Below, piece after piece: positions 53,143-61,472 of a DNA stretch of 64,000 nt. Each line of letters starts with the position of its first letter. The first letter of the stretch is position 1. The stretch spans positions 62,889 through 126,888 of the forward strand of contig NZ_LMRG01000012.1 of the NCBI RefSeq assembly GCF_001425605.1, in the 5' to 3' direction. The notes beneath the pieces were generated by a model that had not been told where the DNA came from, did no database searches, and was given only the letters and a program-made list of their open reading frames with translations. Source of the DNA: Rhizobium sp. Leaf453 (GTDB lineage Bacteria; Pseudomonadota; Alphaproteobacteria; Rhizobiales; Rhizobiaceae). The position numbers were made by a program, and so were the translations under genes.

Positions 53143-54044
53143 TGGGCCTTGGAATATGCGTCGGTAATGGCCGTGAATACACGGCTCATGGCCTGCACGC
53201 CACCGGTAGCGATATAGAAGTCACCGGCGGGCAGATAGATGACCTGACCCTTCTTCCATGCCGTCGTGCCGGCCACCAGTTCATTGTCCAGCGTTGCCTT
53301 GGCGTTCTGATCTTCCGACCCGATCGCGGCGGCGCGATCCAGCACCAGCAGCCAGTCGGGATTGGCCTTGGCGATGAATTCGAACGAGATGGCTTCACCA
53401 TGGGTGGCGGCCTCGACATCGGGAACGGCCGGCGGCAGGTCGAGCGTCGCATGCACCCACCCGAAGCGCGATCCCGGACCATAGGCGGTCACCTTCGGGC
53501 CGTTGGTCATGATGATCAGCGCCTTGCCCTTGCCGGCAACGGCGGCCTTGGTTTTTTCCAAGTTCGCATCGAGCGTCTTGGCGGCTGCCTCGGCTTCGGC
53601 CTGCTTGCCGAAGAGAGCGCCGTAGCTCGCCAATCGGGTTTTCGCCTGTAGGTAAAGATCGTCGCCGTCCATCGTCATGTCGATCGTCGGCGCCACTTGC
53701 GACGTCGCTTCCACCTGCGGGGACGACCGGCCGCCGAGGATGATGAGGTCCGGCTGCAGTTCGCTCAAGGCCTCGAGATTGGGCTCGAAGATATCGCCGA
53801 CCACGGCGGAGCCTTCCTTCAGGCGCGCCAGTTCCGGCAGGTAGAGATTGGACGGCAGGCCAGCCATCTTTACGCCAAGGCTGTCGAGCGTGTCGATCGC
53901 GGCGATGTCGAATACCGCAATCTTGGCCGGTGTGGCATCGATCTTGACCGGCCCCGTCGCGGTCTGAATGTCGGCAGCCTGGGCAGCGCCGGCGAATGAC
54001 AATGCCAGCGTGATGGCGAGTGTTGCTATTGTCCTGTTGAACAT
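53139..54044 (-). CDS. Siderophore-binding periplasmic protein (FatB/CeuE-like)
   Basis: The 301-aa protein has a Sec signal (ending GAAQA, no lipobox) and the type 3 periplasmic-binding fold (KIAVFDIAAIDTLDSLGVKM, EALSELQPDLIILGGR, GSRFGWVHATLDLPP). Such proteins (FatB, CeuE, YclQ) bind catecholate iron complexes, and several bind petrobactin. ATG 54044 follows AGAGGG; a much longer frame reading into asbF is a shadow. It follows asbF by 11 bases, tying uptake to synthesis. Confidence 0.9.
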   Translation of the reverse strand: MFNRTIATLAITLALSFAGAAQAADIQTATGPVKIDATPAKIAVFDIAAIDTLDSLGVKMAGLPSNLYLPELARLKEGSAVVGDIFEPNLEALSELQPDLIILGGRSSPQVEATSQVAPTIDMTMDGDDLYLQAKTRLASYGALFGKQAEAEAAAKTLDANLEKTKAAVAGKGKALIIMTNGPKVTAYGPGSRFGWVHATLDLPPAVPDVEAATHGEAISFEFIAKANPDWLLVLDRAAAIGSEDQNAKATLDNELVAGTTAWKKGQVIYLPAGDFYIATGGVQAMSRVFTAITDAYSKAQ

Positions 54045-54055
54045 TTTGTTCCCTC

Positions 54056-54901
54056 TTAGAAATTGACTGTCCGACGAACCGGTTCCCGCCCCTCGACCAC
54101 CTGCCGGACCTGTCGCCGGTCGCGCCGGAGAATGTCGAGGCAATCGTTGCCGAACCATTCCAGCGAGGCATCGATTTGCGGATCGCCGGAAATCTCGGAC
54201 AGAAAAGCGGTGTAATCGACGGTTCCTTCGAACAGCGGCGTCATACCGGTGCGGCGTCCGGCGGCGGCGTAGACATTGGCCGGTTCGAAGACGGAAAGAT
54301 CGGAGCGGTTGAGAATATTCTTCAGGTGGTAATGACGAATGTGCGGCTTCATCTCGCGATGAACGGCAATCGGGTCGTCGCCACCTTCCCAGACATGCAG
54401 CGTGTCGAAATTGATGGCGAGGAAGGGGTGATCGACCTCGGCGATCAGGCGCATGGTCGAGCCGGCCGTGTCCGCCAGTGTCTGCGGATGGGTCTCTACC
54501 AGCAGGTGAATGCCGTAGCTTGCGGTGATCGTGCAGATGTCGTGCAGGCGCTCGACAATACGCTGCCTGTCTTCGGTTGAAGTAGCCAGGCTGCCGCGAT
54601 TTCCGGCAAAGGTGCGGATTTTCCGCGCCCGCCAGCGGCGCGCCAGCCGGCACAGATCGACGGTCTTGCGCCGCAGGGTATCGGCATCGGCGTCGATCGG
54701 CAGATAGTCGCTGATCATCGGCACCGACAGGCCGTAATTGTCGAGCCATTCGGCATTTCGATCTGGCTGTTGCGCCAGATTGCGGGCATGCGCGCCCCAG
54801 AGTTCGATGCCCTGGAAATCGTTGGACTGTGCCCAAGCGGCGATTTCGCCGAGCGAAATCAGGTGATGACGGAAGGTGATGGTGCAGAGCGAGACTCTCA
54901 T
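54056..54901 (-). CDS. asbF: 3-dehydroshikimate dehydratase of petrobactin synthesis
   Basis: The 281-aa TIM-barrel protein matches AsbF over its length: VSLCTITFRHHLISLGEIA at the start, GIELWGAHARNL, KIRTFAGNRGS, LLVETHPQTLADT (metal-binding Glu and His), LAINFDTLHVWEGGDDPI, IRHYHLKNIL, and VFEPANVYAAAGRRTGMTPL. It converts 3-dehydroshikimate to 3,4-dihydroxybenzoate in the cytoplasm. Start ATG 54901 overlaps the asbDE stop (ATGA). This gene is the clearest marker that the locus makes a 3,4-catecholate siderophore. Confidence 0.95.
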   Translation of the reverse strand: MRVSLCTITFRHHLISLGEIAAWAQSNDFQGIELWGAHARNLAQQPDRNAEWLDNYGLSVPMISDYLPIDADADTLRRKTVDLCRLARRWRARKIRTFAGNRGSLATSTEDRQRIVERLHDICTITASYGIHLLVETHPQTLADTAGSTMRLIAEVDHPFLAINFDTLHVWEGGDDPIAVHREMKPHIRHYHLKNILNRSDLSVFEPANVYAAAGRRTGMTPLFEGTVDYTAFLSEISGDPQIDASLEWFGNDCLDILRRDRRQVRQVVEGREPVRRTVNF

Positions 54902-56214
54902 CGTGCGGCCCTCTTCAGCATGCGGATTTCGACACCGGCGGGAATATTCCGAGCGCACCAGAGATCGAAAATCTCGGACAACTTCGATTTCAGCTTCGTC
55001 TCCAGCCGGCCGGCTTCATCGAGACGCTCGAAAACTGCGCCTGCCAGGGTGGAATCGCCTGTCTGGGACAGTTTCATGCAGGCGTAGTGCAGTGTCTTCA
55101 GCGACTGGACGAGGGTTTCGATCTCCTCGCACCATGTCTCGAACTCCGCTGCCGGCAGCTTCAGCGCCCGCCAGAAGAAGGCGAAGCCATGCTCGTAGGC
55201 ATATTTGCGGATGGTGATGACCGGCAGTTCCCGAACAGCTGCTGTGAGGTCGCATAGCCTGACCTCGTTCGTTCCCTCCAGATGTGCGGTGACAATCGCG
55301 CGAACCGAATCGACGAGCGGGTTCCTGTCCCTCACGAAGCAGGCTTCGAAAAAGGCTTGCAGATCCTGCGGGTAAGGCGCTCTCGCCTCGGCGCTGTCAA
55401 AGACGTAACCGCCGCCGACAGTCGGCTGCATGATGGCGTGGATGACCTTCTCGCGGGCGATCTCGCCTTCCCAGCGGTAATCGGGATCATGCACGAACCA
55501 TGTCTGCGGATCAGCGGCTTCCTGTAGCATCAGATAGTGCGGAAAGGGGTTCTGGTTGAACTTGTTCTCCCGCTCCGGCAGGTGGAACATGTCGAGCATG
55601 ACCATGACCGATCCGGTTTCGCCGCGGTTTTCGACGAGATCGAGCAGCGTTGCCAGATTTTCGATCTTGGTTTTTTCAGGGTCGTACCATTCGCGCACTG
55701 TCACGCCATAGAGGCGTTCGAACCAGCCGCGCAGGAATTCCTGACTGATGTCCGGTGCGTGGTAGAGAAGCTCGAAACGGTCGCTGACAGCGAATTTCGC
55801 ATCCCAGACACCGAAGTAGAACGGCCGGTGGTCGAGGCCGCGCTTCTTCAGGCCGTCGCAGACGCAACTGACGAAGCAGTGGACCTTGATGTCGTAATAG
55901 GCTTCGCCATGCACGCCCTCATCGGTCGTGCCGCCTGTCATCGGAAAGGACGGAGTGACGATCGTGGCCGTCTTCGGCGCGTAAAGCGCCGCCAGATCGG
56001 CGACGGTTTCGATATCCTGCTTCGCAATGGCCTCTTCCGGAACCGAAAGCCCGTATTCCAGTTCGAGATTGAGGAAGATTTGCAGGATCAGCACGGAATC
56101 GAGATAGAGGTCTTCATTCAGGCGAGCCTCGAGGCCGAAGCCGTCCATATGGGCGTGCATCATCTGCTCGTCGAGAACGGTGCGGATCGCGGCAAGGATT
56201 TCGCTCTGGGTCAT
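54898..56214 (-). CDS. asbDE: AsbD-AsbE fusion: carrier protein plus condensing enzyme
   Basis: The 438-aa protein joins two functions. Residues 1-85 form an acyl-carrier domain whose phosphopantetheine serine is probably Ser40 in LYLDSVLILQIF. Residues about 105-438 are an AsbE-type (DUF6005) domain: YYDIKVHCFVSCVCDGLKKR, MVMLDMFHLPERENKFNQNP and FPHYLMLQE. In Bacillus AsbD and AsbE are separate proteins; the carrier receives 3,4-dihydroxybenzoate from AsbC and AsbE moves it to a spermidine amine. Here they are in one chain, with no frameshift visible. It overlaps asbC and asbF by four bases each. Confidence 0.88.
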   Translation of the reverse strand: MTQSEILAAIRTVLDEQMMHAHMDGFGLEARLNEDLYLDSVLILQIFLNLELEYGLSVPEEAIAKQDIETVADLAALYAPKTATIVTPSFPMTGGTTDEGVHGEAYYDIKVHCFVSCVCDGLKKRGLDHRPFYFGVWDAKFAVSDRFELLYHAPDISQEFLRGWFERLYGVTVREWYDPEKTKIENLATLLDLVENRGETGSVMVMLDMFHLPERENKFNQNPFPHYLMLQEAADPQTWFVHDPDYRWEGEIAREKVIHAIMQPTVGGGYVFDSAEARAPYPQDLQAFFEACFVRDRNPLVDSVRAIVTAHLEGTNEVRLCDLTAAVRELPVITIRKYAYEHGFAFFWRALKLPAAEFETWCEEIETLVQSLKTLHYACMKLSQTGDSTLAGAVFERLDEAGRLETKLKSKLSEIFDLWCARNIPAGVEIRMLKRAAR

Positions 56215-57491
56215 GATGCGGCTCCTGCGACCGGTGTTGCGAATTCGCCGGCGGCGTGGCGTGCGGCGACCTCGCGGCGGCTGATCTTGCCGTTGGCCTG
56301 ACGCGGGATTTCACCGATCTGCAGGATTTCCATCGGCAACTGATGGCTGGCGAGATGGCGGCTGCACCATTCGCGCACGGCCTGCGGAGCGACTGTCTCG
56401 CTGGCACTGAACAGGAGCGCGACACGCTCGCCGGCAAACCGGTCGCTCTTGCGGAAGGCGACGGCGTCGGTGACAGCGGGCATGGCCATCACGGCATCCT
56501 CGACATCCTTCGGATAGACGTTGAGGCCGGAGACGTTGATCATGTCGTCCATGCGCGAGATGAACACCAGCATGCCGTCCTCGCGGATATAGCCGAGGTC
56601 GCGGGTGTGGATGGTGACGTCATCGGGATTCTTCACCACGATCTCGCCGGCATCATCGGCGCTTGTTCCCGTCTCCGGGCGTAGATGCGGCAGCACGAAG
56701 CCCATGTCTCCGGTCGCGGTCACGTTGGGATTGATGGCGATGCATCCCGATTCCGAGCAGCCATATTGCTGGAACATGTGCAGGCTGCGGGCGCGGATCA
56801 GCGAGAACCAGGCGTCCGGCAGCAATGTGCCCGACGTCATGGTCGCATGGATCTGCTCGCCCTCCGGCATCAGCCGGGCCAGCGTGTGCAGGATCGCCGG
56901 CGAGGAATAGAGCAGCGGCCGTTCGGTCTCGCGCAGCACCTTCAGCAGGTATTTCGGATTGCCGGTATTGACGATGACCGGAACCTGGCCGCGCTTCAGC
57001 GCGACGAGAATGCCGCAGATCAGACCGTAGGAATGCGTCGCCGGGCAAGCGACGATCGGGGTCATGTCGTCAGGCTGACGGAAGGTTCGCACATAGCTTT
57101 CGACTTCCGCGTCAATTTCGTCCCAGCTGCGCGCCACGCATTTCGGCGCGCCCGTCGTGCCGGAACTCATCTGCAGCAGTTGACCCTTCGATGAAGAGGC
57201 CGCCGGTGTATCGAGCACTTCCGCCGTCAACCTGTTGTAGAACAGCCGGTCGGATCCGGCGCCGATCGCTAGCTTGCGAGCCGCCGGATAGGGCGTGCCC
57301 GGATGGATCGGCAGCACACTGGCACCTGCCTGACGGATGGCGAAGAACAGCGCCAGCCAGTCGATGGTCTCGGCAAAGCAGACGGCGTATCGACCACCTT
57401 TGTGGATTGAGAGCCCCGCCTGTTCGGCAAGACGGGCCGAAGCCTCTTCGAAATGGGCGTGATCGTAAAGCCTGTCATCGATCCGGATCAT
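56211..57491 (-). CDS. asbC: 3,4-dihydroxybenzoate-AMP ligase
   Basis: This 426-aa adenylate-forming enzyme has the A3 motif MSSGTTGAPKCVARSW, a later YGCSESGC motif, the TRDLGYIREDGMLVFISRMD hinge region, and a C-terminal lysine in RQANGKISRRE. It activates 3,4-dihydroxybenzoate and loads it on the AsbD domain. Start ATG 57491 behind AAGGAG is clear; it overlaps the asbB stop. It is shorter than typical acyl-AMP ligases but matches AsbC length. Confidence 0.93.
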   Translation of the reverse strand: MIRIDDRLYDHAHFEEASARLAEQAGLSIHKGGRYAVCFAETIDWLALFFAIRQAGASVLPIHPGTPYPAARKLAIGAGSDRLFYNRLTAEVLDTPAASSSKGQLLQMSSGTTGAPKCVARSWDEIDAEVESYVRTFRQPDDMTPIVACPATHSYGLICGILVALKRGQVPVIVNTGNPKYLLKVLRETERPLLYSSPAILHTLARLMPEGEQIHATMTSGTLLPDAWFSLIRARSLHMFQQYGCSESGCIAINPNVTATGDMGFVLPHLRPETGTSADDAGEIVVKNPDDVTIHTRDLGYIREDGMLVFISRMDDMINVSGLNVYPKDVEDAVMAMPAVTDAVAFRKSDRFAGERVALLFSASETVAPQAVREWCSRHLASHQLPMEILQIGEIPRQANGKISRREVAARHAAGEFATPVAGAAS

Positions 57492-59224
57492 GGCTTTCTC
57501 CTTCGTTGCAGCTGGTTCGCTGCGAGAGCATTGGGTACCGTGTGGTGGTACTCCGGCTTCTGTGCGAACAGCTTCCGCGTCATCAGGGATTCGGTGAGAA
57601 TCTGCGGCTGGTCGTGGCCGAGGAGGGCCTGCCGCTCGAATGCGTCGTGCTCCTGCGCATAGCCGGTCAGCACGCTTTCGACCCGCTGCCAGAAGAGGGT
57701 TTCCGGCAGGTCGTAGCAATGGTCGAGAAGGTGAGAAATCTCGGTCAGATTGTAGACGAACAGCGTGTCCATCACCAGTTCGCGCAGGGCGTCGAGATTA
57801 TCAGTCCAGTAATACTGGTCCGGCTTCGCTTCGGCATAGATCGGGTGCAGCGCCAGGAAATCCGGGGCCTTTTCCGGCTCGCGCAGGAAGACGGGGCAGA
57901 ATTCCATGCTGTCGTGGAAATCGCGCAGGATCAGCCGCACCGGCCAGCCGTCGCGATGCACCAGCAGCATGTTCTGGCCATGTGCCTCGACGGCGATGCC
58001 GTGATGGACGAGCAGGTGCCAGACGGGCAGGACCGATATTTCGATCAGCCGGTTGATCCATGGCATCAGGCCGAAACGCGCGATCCAGCCATTGGCGAAC
58101 GGCTTTCCGTCTGCCTCCATCATCATCAGCGCATTGAAGGGAATGACGGCTTCGCCCGGCAGCAGCGTGGCATCGGCATTGTCGCGCCAGATCGCGCCGA
58201 TCTGTCCGGCAAGTGCCCCATCGGCATCGGCAATGATACCGGCATATTCCTGCAGGATGGTGAGCGGGTACCGCTCGCTGAAAAGCACGTCCCCGGCGAC
58301 GATGTCGCCGATCCACCGCGAGATGGCAGGCGCGGAGCAGACCGAATGCGGCTCCAGATTTCGCAGCGACGAGGTGTTGACCATGTTCAGCGGCAGCTTG
58401 ATGCTGGCTGCCAGCGGCCGGTCGATATTCATCAGCGAGCGCACCGATTGCGTCGCCGTATAGCGATCTCCGGCGGGGCCGAGGCAATGCGCTTCACCGG
58501 CGGCAATCCACCCGGCAAACAGCGTGTCCGCCAGATTGCGCCATTGCCAGGGATGCAGTGGCACGAGCCCGAACGTATCCCACGAAAGGTCGAGCTGTGC
58601 TCGCATGGCTTCAAGGTGAGCCCATGTGTCGCCGCCGAGTTCGGCGCTCCAGAAGGCGACTTCATCGTTGGGCAGGACGCCACGCAGATGCTTGCGCTCA
58701 ACGAGCAGCCAGATCAGCTGAAAGGGTTTACCCGTCTCGGGACCATAGGCCGCATGATCGGCATCAGAGAAGCCGGTCCTGGCTTTGTAGCAAGGATGGT
58801 AAGGATGCCCCTCGTCTAGCGCACCCTCCAAGGCGGCAAGCGACAGGGAGCGGCGATCGCGAGGCGCAATATGGCGATCGTTCCATTCGGAAAATGCAAT
58901 GGTCTGCTTCATCTCGCCGAGCAGCTTGCCGCGAGCAATGCCGGTGCCGGGCAGGGCGGACACGAACTGGGCGATGGAGACTTCGCCCCATGTCGCGTCA
59001 TCGTTTTCAACTTCGACAGAGCCCGTCCCCACGCGGATGCGGCCGAACGGGCCGATCGAGCCTGTGCATCGGTAGGCACGTCTGCCCAGCGACCACTGGA
59101 ACTCGGATACACCGTCCCGCACGCCTTGGCGCGCATCGATCACGCCTTCGTAGAGCAGGGCGGCAACAAGCTGGCGCAACACCCGTTCGCCGGGTTGCCC
59201 TTTGCGATCAAGAGGCAATGGCAT
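57488..59224 (-). CDS. asbB: NIS synthetase of petrobactin synthesis, AsbB type
   Basis: The 578-aa IucA/IucC-family enzyme condenses carboxylates with amines without a peptide synthetase template. Visible motifs are GHPYHPCYKARTGF, PLHPWQWRNLADTLF, TQSVRSLMNIDRPLAASIKL, LNMVNTSSLRNLEPHSVCSA and HHGIAVEAHGQNMLLVHRDG. The ordering and the N-terminal VLRQLVAALLYEGVI resemble Bacillus AsbB. It overlaps asbA by 17 bases and asbC by four. Confidence 0.93.
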   Translation of the reverse strand: MPLPLDRKGQPGERVLRQLVAALLYEGVIDARQGVRDGVSEFQWSLGRRAYRCTGSIGPFGRIRVGTGSVEVENDDATWGEVSIAQFVSALPGTGIARGKLLGEMKQTIAFSEWNDRHIAPRDRRSLSLAALEGALDEGHPYHPCYKARTGFSDADHAAYGPETGKPFQLIWLLVERKHLRGVLPNDEVAFWSAELGGDTWAHLEAMRAQLDLSWDTFGLVPLHPWQWRNLADTLFAGWIAAGEAHCLGPAGDRYTATQSVRSLMNIDRPLAASIKLPLNMVNTSSLRNLEPHSVCSAPAISRWIGDIVAGDVLFSERYPLTILQEYAGIIADADGALAGQIGAIWRDNADATLLPGEAVIPFNALMMMEADGKPFANGWIARFGLMPWINRLIEISVLPVWHLLVHHGIAVEAHGQNMLLVHRDGWPVRLILRDFHDSMEFCPVFLREPEKAPDFLALHPIYAEAKPDQYYWTDNLDALRELVMDTLFVYNLTEISHLLDHCYDLPETLFWQRVESVLTGYAQEHDAFERQALLGHDQPQILTESLMTRKLFAQKPEYHHTVPNALAANQLQRRRKP

Positions 59225-60986
59225 GGCTTGTCCTTGGAACGGTCAGTACCGCCGGGATGCGCAACGGATTTGGCACGGGCCGGTAAAGCGTCGGCGCATG
59301 ATCGGATTGCAGTTCATCGACATCGAACAGGCGTGTCGTCAGGTTGGCTTTCGAGGCGATGGTCGGCTGGTCGAGAATGTGGCGCGCGAAGTCGCGGCCG
59401 GCGCCGGTCATCGTCTGCGCGCACTCTTCCAGATGCGTGCGCATCATCCGCAGCAACTGGCCTTCGTCGCACAGCCCGTCGTGCCCCATGCGGCTGATGA
59501 TCGAAAACACCTGGTTGACGATCAGGTAATAGGCGAAGCGATCGCGGATCTCGGTTTCCGGGAAATAGAGCGACGCGATGGTCTCGGTTTCCGGAACGTA
59601 ACCGCGCAGCAGTCCGCGATAGCGCTCGGAAAGATAGAAGCCCTGATTGTCTCTGTAGTAGCTGACGGTAGCGTAGCCGGAGCCGATATCGAGCAGGCTG
59701 TTCTGCTGGTGCGCCTCCAGCGCCACGCCGTAATCGTCATAGAGGCGGACCAGCGGTTCGACGGCGCAGGTGAGATAGTGCTGGAACCAGACGAGCGCCG
59801 TGTCGGAGACCGCTTCCCCATCGCGGGCGGAAAGATTGCGAATGAGGCGTTCGAGCCGGGAGCGTTCGCCCGGCACCGGGTCCGCCGTCAGAGCGGCAAC
59901 GGTCAGGATGCCTTTGCCCTTGTCGACGGTAAAGGGGTTGTCGCGCAGGATGACTTCGAAGCCGCTTTCGCTGCGGCCGGGGATATCCAGCGTGATATAG
60001 GCCGGATCCTGAATGATCCTGAAGTTTTCAGACCGCGCCGCGAAGCCGATCCGGTCGATCAGTTTTGCCATCGCAACGCCGGCTTCAAGCTCCTGCCGCC
60101 GGTTGAGACGGACGGAATTGGTGATGCGTACCGGCAGGGAGAATTTCAGCATCCAGTCTTCCTGCGGATGAAAGACGGTGCGCACGGAGGATGTCGCGGT
60201 GAAAGGCTGGCCGGCCGGTCCGAGATGGCGCAGGATTCCCTTGCGTTGCATCTCCCTGATCTCCGGATCCAGCAACAGCGCTTCGGCCTGCAGCGGATGC
60301 ATTGGCAACAGGTATTCGTCTTGTTTCACACCTAGCGTTTTGCCGGAGTGTTTGATCAGCGAGCGAACGATGTCCGGCGCGGAGGTCATGCGGGACGATG
60401 CGTGACGGACACGGTCAGCCTTGGCCGCAAAGTAATGCAGCTTGAATTCGCCGCGCAGTTCCGGCGCATAGCTTTCCTGCTGCCAGAAGGCCATGCCCTG
60501 CCGGCTCTTCGGCGTTGGGTGAAGCCAGTGGCCGAACACGAGCGACTGCTCCGCCTCGATGAAATGATCGTCGGGGGCGGGCTGGGCCTTTTCGATAAAG
60601 AGCGCGGTCTGCTGGTAGCTTTCCAGAACCCGCATCAAGAGTTCGAGTTCGAAACCCCGCAAGGCGTCGGTGTGGCCGTCTTCGACCTGCCGATAGGACT
60701 CATGGACAAGACTGTGAAGCGCGGACATCAGCTCGAGCGGCCGCCAGATGGCATCGGATGCGCCCCTGCACCAGACGCGGCCGAAATGGTGCGGACCGCA
60801 CAGGGAGGGGGAGGTTACTTCAGCGCGAAGGACGGTCTGCTGGCGCGGCAGTGACCATTCCATGCAGTCAACCGGACCTGACGGTGTCCGGTGCAGCACC
60901 AGCGTGCCGCCGTTCACTTCCCGCATGTAGCAGTTGGCGAAACTCTGAAAGGTCGCTGCTTCGGCGATTTGCCTGGACGATTGCAT
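59208..60986 (-). CDS. asbA: NIS synthetase of petrobactin synthesis, AsbA type
   Basis: The 592-aa IucA/IucC-family enzyme joins spermidine to citrate, the first assembly step. It begins SRQIAEAATFQSFANCYMRE, contains FIEAEQSLVFGHWLHPTPKS, LPMHPLQAEALLL, TATSSVRTVFHPQEDWMLKF, GVALEAHQQNSLLD, and ends near ASKANLTTRLFDVDELQSD, all close to Bacillus AsbA. ATG 60986 with GAGGAAC upstream replaces a longer frame. It opens the biosynthetic run. Confidence 0.94.
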   Translation of the reverse strand: MQSSRQIAEAATFQSFANCYMREVNGGTLVLHRTPSGPVDCMEWSLPRQQTVLRAEVTSPSLCGPHHFGRVWCRGASDAIWRPLELMSALHSLVHESYRQVEDGHTDALRGFELELLMRVLESYQQTALFIEKAQPAPDDHFIEAEQSLVFGHWLHPTPKSRQGMAFWQQESYAPELRGEFKLHYFAAKADRVRHASSRMTSAPDIVRSLIKHSGKTLGVKQDEYLLPMHPLQAEALLLDPEIREMQRKGILRHLGPAGQPFTATSSVRTVFHPQEDWMLKFSLPVRITNSVRLNRRQELEAGVAMAKLIDRIGFAARSENFRIIQDPAYITLDIPGRSESGFEVILRDNPFTVDKGKGILTVAALTADPVPGERSRLERLIRNLSARDGEAVSDTALVWFQHYLTCAVEPLVRLYDDYGVALEAHQQNSLLDIGSGYATVSYYRDNQGFYLSERYRGLLRGYVPETETIASLYFPETEIRDRFAYYLIVNQVFSIISRMGHDGLCDEGQLLRMMRTHLEECAQTMTGAGRDFARHILDQPTIASKANLTTRLFDVDELQSDHAPTLYRPVPNPLRIPAVLTVPRTSHAIAS

Positions 60987-61083
60987 CGTGTCGTTCCTCA
61001 GCACGCGACCTCGAAGGCCGCGCAATGGCGTTGTCGTTCAACGCCTTGAATTTTCTTGACCGAACGGTTTTGATGGCTGGCCG

Positions 61084-61374
61084 TCAGCCGGGCGCCTGCC
61101 ACTGGAGCGGGCCGGTATTTTCGCGGAAGGCGAAGCGCAGGAGGTGATCCTCGACCACGGATTTGGTGTCCGCCAGATTGGGTTCATCGGGCGAGCGCAC
61201 GCGAATGTTCAGGCCGCCGGCATCGGCGTGCAGATATCCCGTTCCGCAGGAAAATCTGAGTTCGCCACGGTCGTCGTCCTGGGTGACGTCGACTTTGTGA
61301 GCGAAATGCTTGCAGAGCTGGGTCAGGTATTTCTGGCCGTTTTCCGTCGTGAAACGGGTTGTCGCTTCTTGCAT
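61084..61374 (-). CDS. DUF2218 protein
   Basis: This 96-aa soluble protein matches the DUF2218 pattern (TRFTTENGQKYLTQLCKHF, HKVDVTQDDDRGELRFSCGT, VVEDHLLRFAFRENTGPLQW). I know this small family mostly from siderophore and iron-uptake neighbourhoods, and no function is proven. AGGAG precedes ATG 61374. It lies between the receptor and asbA on one strand. Confidence 0.85.
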   Translation of the reverse strand: MQEATTRFTTENGQKYLTQLCKHFAHKVDVTQDDDRGELRFSCGTGYLHADAGGLNIRVRSPDEPNLADTKSVVEDHLLRFAFRENTGPLQWQAPG

Positions 61375-61405
61375 CGTGAACTCCTGTCTTTCGACTTTGG
61401 GTCGT

Positions 61406-61434
61406 AAGGAACGGGGTTTTAACCCCGCTCCTTT
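61406..61434 (-). terminator. Hairpin between the TonB receptor and the biosynthetic run
   Basis: AAGGAACGGGG (61406-61416) and CCCCGCTCCTT (61423-61433) pair with one mismatch around a TTTTAA loop, just after the receptor stop. It may end part of the receptor transcripts and keep receptor levels above those of the enzymes. Confidence 0.6.
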
Positions 61435-61472
61435 GTCAGCATCCGGAACACCGGAAAGTTTCGATCAACGGA

